Part shown: piece after piece, positions 59,617-64,000 of the stretch
Layout of the letters: each line of letters begins with the position of its first letter
How positions within the stretch are numbered: the first letter of the stretch is position 1
Origin: Ficedula albicollis
Lineage: Eukaryota > Chordata > Aves > Passeriformes > Muscicapidae
NCBI RefSeq assembly: GCF_000247815.1
Contig: NC_021675.1
Coordinates: 61,868,462-61,932,461, forward strand
DNA: 64,000 nucleotides
Direction: 5' to 3'
Translations under genes and position numbers: made by a program
The notes under the pieces: model-generated
Seen by the model: the letters and a program-made list of their open reading frames with translations, nothing else
What the model was told of the DNA's origin: nothing
Databases searched by the model: none

Positions 59617-62600
59617 TTTTTCCTTTTTCCTTTTTCTTTGATTAAGATCCAAGACAAACACTCTGACAACCTCCTATGTACTGCTTCCCAAGGAAAAAAG
59701 ATTACACTAAAATTTAAGTAGTCAATGTCTGATTTATGAATTCTGATTCAGGGAATTTCTGAATCTGCTTTATTACGAGCACTCATAACATTCCTGCATA
59801 ACTGAGACCCAGCAGATGTTGGCAGACCTGTACTGCATATGTCTGTGACCAGGAGCAGCAGAAGACTGCTAAACACTCACACAAAGAGGAGCATTTAGGG
59901 ACTGTTGTGTTCCTCACTAGCAAAAGGTAAGTTTGTCAGTGGGGATTGGAATATCAAGGTCAGAAAAGCTAAGGAAAAAAGAAATCACGAAATGCTGAGA
60001 GGAAAAACAAACAGGGAAAGAGAATTTCAGGAAAGAAAATAGAAAAAGAGGATCTGTTTTTGTGGAAGAGACTACTTGTGGCTCATGAACCAGCTGAGGT
60101 GAATGTAAATCTGCTTAGATCTGTTTAAACTCCGGAATGTGGAAAAAAATATCCATGTGGGCAATATTAATATATGTCCCAAAACTGACATAACCTTGAA
60201 AAATCTAGAGATGTTGCACACTGCTATACACTGGTGAGAAAACTGAGGAAGATAAATGTTGTCTCCTCTTTTGTTGCTGAACATTACATATTTCTTCTCT
60301 TTTTTACCCAGATACAGTGACTGCAACACTTAAAATCTCAGTAAATGCAGGTGTGTGCCTCAACTAGCAAATGAAAGAGAAGGACACGAGCCTTGAAATG
60401 ATCAGAAAATGAGAAGTTTGGGGAAAGAGTAGTAGAGATAAAGCCTTAGAGGAAGCCAAGGAAAAAGAGCCCAGTGATGCTGCAGGAATTTAGTGAAAAT
60501 CTACTTAAGACACGTGGATTTTGGTGGGTGCACCCACCACATGCTGGGATGCCGAGCTGCCCCTGGGAGTTCCTCCCCTACGGGTAAGCCACAGGAAATC
60601 TGCAGTATCAGATTTGTTCCAATGCATTTAGCTTCTTTCATCAAGTTTCTGAAGTTTCTTAAAAATCCTGATTTCTCAGTGCACCCTCTGTGAACAAATA
60701 AAAACCTTCTGAGCACCTTCAGGTATTTATTCAAGTGTTTGATTCGGAGCTGGAGCCTTCTATCTATTGCAATTCAGCATAGAAAGCACAAAATTATTTT
60801 ATATGAAGTGATGTGGTCAATAAATTTTAAAGACAGAAAGGCTGTTACTGTAATCCTTTCTACACACAAAGAATTCATCCAGTAATTCAGAATTCAAAGT
60901 ACATCTGAGCACATCTTAGTCTCTGTTCCATAAATCAAGAACTTTAATTTTTTAGCATGTCTTAATCTCATTAATGCTCAGCCAAAAGCTGTCCAAGTTA
61001 CTTAATGAAAAACTTAATCAGTCAAAATCGTGAACTCAACAAAATATTTTTTATGCAGGAGAATTTCCAGTTTTCTCTGCACAGCATAGAAAAAAGTTTG
61101 AGGTTTTCTTATGAATGAATTTTTGGTTTCATACTTCAGTTAATATCTGATTTTTATTTTAAATAGTAAAAGTAAATAATTATATTGCTCTAAACTACTA
61201 GAAAAATATTTTCTTCAACCTAGACTGGTTTGGGAAGATTTCTGTTAAAAAATAACATTTATATGTTGTAATTTAGGTCAAAGTAATTTTTCAGAAACTT
61301 TCAAAATTCTCATAAAAAAGGATACTACCAACAGTTTTTGAACTAGATCTAGTTAGATGAGATTCGTGCTTTTAAATTCATATTTCTGCCTCTGGAATTC
61401 TATTTTAAATAAACACTTGTTCAGTATTTATAGTATAAATAAACACTAGGTGTTTTGTATGTTTCTTATTATTGCCATTGCTATGGCTTTGATTGTAGCT
61501 GCACTAATGGAATATTTTCTGAGCCCAAATTTAATCTCACTTTTACCACTGTAAGTACTTCAACAAGAGATAAGAATTAATGAATCAGTATGTTCATAGA
61601 CAACACTGATTATGAGAGACACTACTCCTGGCCTCAGACAAAAAGCATTAATGTGTGTTTTGTTACGAAGATCATACTCCACAGATAGCTGAATGCCTCG
61701 CTGAACGTTCAGTCTGGTGATGTGACACAATAGCCCAAGGACCAAATGAATTTTCCTGCTTCTTTTGCTGAGCCATGGGGCAGAGGCTTCCTGCAAACAA
61801 GAAGCAAATCAGTAGAGAATGTCGAGATATTGTGATGCTGTTAGCAACCATTGCTTTGGAAAAAAGCAGAAACACCAGCATATCCCAGCTGCAACCCAGA
61901 GAGCAGGAAAGCCACAAGCCTGCTGGAATTCCCACTTTGACTCACAGTCACAGAAGTTCAGAAAACTAAAGGTGAATTATGGTTATTTCTAAATTTTTTT
62001 AATGTAATTTATTTTTATCATCACTGATGTAAATTATTAGGCAGAATATGTGAGGGAATATTTTCTATTTTACTGAATTAATTATAAATATCTTCCACCT
62101 GCATTGTGCTTTATGTGTGTTAATTTGTGTATTTGGGTAGTAGTTATGGTATAACTATAAATATAGCAATGTACAACAAGGTGCTTACAAACACATTAAA
62201 ACAACTGTATTTAACTGGCACTTCAAAACTATTGTTTTCTTAGAGTGGGGGGAAAGATAAAACTGCATAAATTTCACTGTGGCAAATAAGGCAGTGTAAA
62301 ATGGTCATTTTCAGGAAGTACAAATAAAAACCAGGAAAAAAAATCACTTAAAATTTAAGTGACATTTATGTTAATCTTATCCTCTTTGGTCCAGTTTGAC
62401 AGATTGCTGCTGTCCCGTTAAATCAACATTGGCTCCCATTTATGGGCAGGAAGAGGAAAACTCTGCCTGAGACCTTATGTTGCTACTGAAACCAAATTTC
62501 TGTTTCATGTAAGACAAGAAAATGCATGCACCAAGATGATGGAAACTGAATAAAATTTCAGCTTCTGCCTCTCATTGGGTCTTTTCCTCATCAGCCACTG

Positions 62601-63087
62601 CTGGAGAAATGAGCCCAACCCAATAACCTGACTGGACAGTCCAGTCCTGCCACATGTGTGCCAGTTCAGCTTGTGTGGCTGCTCTGCACCAGCAGTGCCA
62701 CTGGCAGACAGGAGCCAGTGACAGCTGAATGAGCGAGATTGAAAGGTAACAACACACAAAAAAAACCCAAAAAAAACCACACCAAAACCTCTGAAACATA
62801 TAAAAAACCCAAAACCAAACAGACCAAAAAACCAACCAAAAAAACCCCACAAAAACCATGAGAAAAGCAAAGATCATGGCTGTTATCAGGAGGCAGTCAA
62901 AGCCAGGAAGGGAAATCACTTCTTTCAACTTTCCTTTCTGTGTCACTGCTGGCTTCTGAGTATGGGGGGGTCAGAGTAAATTGGCAGCCACAAAGCAAAG
63001 GGGGAACTGCAGGTGTGGTGTGAGGGTCTGCTTCTAGGTCTCACCCATTATTTCAATTAATTGTGTGCTTAAAGTTAGGTGGTTAAT
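59617..63087. other. AT-rich intergenic DNA, no gene recognised
   Basis: No exon recognised. An A/C-rich low-complexity stretch (AAAACCC and ACCAAAAA words) lies at about 62754-62860. It produces Trp, Phe and Gly-rich frames on the minus strand that are not genes. Confidence 0.6.
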
Positions 63088-63220
63088 GAATCATAGAATT
63101 GTTTGGGCTGGAAAGGACCTTAAAGATCATCTTGTTCCAAGCCCCTGCTGTGCACAGTACACTAGAACAGGTTGTTCACAGCCCCATCCTACCTGGCCTT
63201 AAATCAGGCCTGGAAAGTAT
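63088..63220 (-). mobile_element. CR1 LINE 3' fragment
   Basis: Read on the minus strand this matches the well-known end of sauropsid CR1 elements: a part with GGCCAGGTAGGATGGGGCTG, a diverged middle, then GATGATCTTTAAGGTCC and CCCAAACAATTCTATGATT at the 3' end. Only about 130 bp of the terminal region are present, as is usual for 5'-truncated CR1 copies. It is diverged and inactive. Supports an avian or other sauropsid source. Confidence 0.85.
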
Positions 63221-64000
63221 CTAAAAACAATGGTGTTTGACTCTATAAAAAAATATCCATTGAAGTTTTCTCTGCTTTACTGCTTTATGAAGCTTTTGAA
63301 AATCTAAAGCCATCCAAATGATGGAAGAGCACCATTTCTCTTGACTTTCAGAAGTTATTTAAGGGCATCCTCCAGTCCCTGTGACAAACAAGAAAATGGC
63401 TTTTCAGCAGTGGGCATGGGCTGGTTGTTGCTCTACAGCCTTTCTCCCAGAGGAAGATGCTTTAAGCCAGCTCTCCTGCTAAGTTGGTGTCTGTAACACT
63501 GCACGGTGTGCAAACCATGATCTTAAACTTGTCTCTGTCAAGAGCACAGCCACCTTTGAAAGGAAGAAAACAGCCAGTCAAACATGTTAAAAAAGCACTG
63601 TATGATTGTTAGCAATAATAATATTTTTGACTCCTGTGAGACAATACTTGCTGAAGGGCTGGCAGATAAAGATCTCCAGACCAGCTAATTATTGCTCTGC
63701 TGTTTCCCTCCCTATTGCAGGGAAGAAACTTTCTCCTGCCATAGGTTGTTCTAGGGCAGCATGCCATGCCCCAGACAGCTACCTCCAGCGCTGTCCCCAA
63801 ATGTCCCCAGCTCTCCAGGGCCAGCTAGAAACACCAGCCTGTGAACAGCCAGCAGCACAAGGGGTTTTTCATTCTCATGGGACCCCAGTGCCAGCCCAAA
63901 GAGCCAAGGTCCTGTACACGGCCCCTGTAATGGTAACGAAGCTTCCTAGTGCCAGCACCAAGAGCCTTCTGGTCTGCTGGGGAGACCTTTCTTGGGGTGA
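63221..64000. other. Intergenic DNA, no gene recognised
   Basis: Unique sequence to the end of the window. The 63-codon minus-strand frame at 63609-63800 shows no known motif. Confidence 0.55.

Overview
This 64-kb window is vertebrate, most likely avian, nuclear DNA. The evidence is two tandem HMX-family homeobox genes on the minus strand, a short CR1 LINE 3' fragment near 63.1 kb, large gene-poor AT-rich stretches, and GC/CpG-rich islands centred on the homeobox genes. The two genes are SOHo-1 (sensory organ homeobox; two coding exons at 9333-10826, a 263-aa predicted product) and HMX1 (GH6 in chicken; only the homeobox exon at 20879-21565 is visible). The HMX1 call rests on its C-terminus, which ends like mammalian HMX1 and unlike HMX2 or HMX3. 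The SOHo call rests on the diverged second homeodomain (T-I-F-S-K N-arm, Leu at homeodomain position 56) and its tandem position. In chicken the two are neighbours (chromosome 4, from memory).

Layout: 1-9.3 kb is intergenic DNA with a C tract in T-rich flanks, a 0.5-kb ATTTT array and a CpG-rich patch. 9.3-11.7 kb is SOHo-1. 11.7-20.7 kb is intergenic, with CpG-rich blocks, a 1.4-kb AAAGG array and an AT-rich stretch that looks like an enhancer. 20.7-24.9 kb is HMX1, whose first coding exon cannot be seen and whose place is probably taken by a 1.3-kb run of C. 25-28 kb is CpG-rich flank. 28-64 kb is gene-poor sequence holding a 0.7-kb CCTTT array, an 841-bp near-identical direct duplication, several small two-copy tandem duplications and a CR1 fragment. 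No other protein-coding gene or RNA gene could be recognised.

Both genes would encode nuclear homeodomain transcription factors. HMX genes act in ear, eye and cranial sensory ganglion development. The SOHo product also shows an EH1-type motif expected to recruit Groucho/TLE co-repressors.

Two observations stand out. First, 135 bp of the two homeoboxes (homeodomain residues 11-55) differ at a single base, with every synonymous site identical, while the flanks diverge at once. That is the pattern expected from gene conversion between the paralogs, or from a misassembly or polishing error. Second, nine homopolymer C runs (about 3 kb in total, 26-1321 bp each) are all C on the plus strand. At least three sit between exact copies of the flanking host sequence, and one splits the HMX1 reading frame. 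These look like assembly artefacts that hide real coding and promoter sequence, so affected gene models should be read with that in mind.
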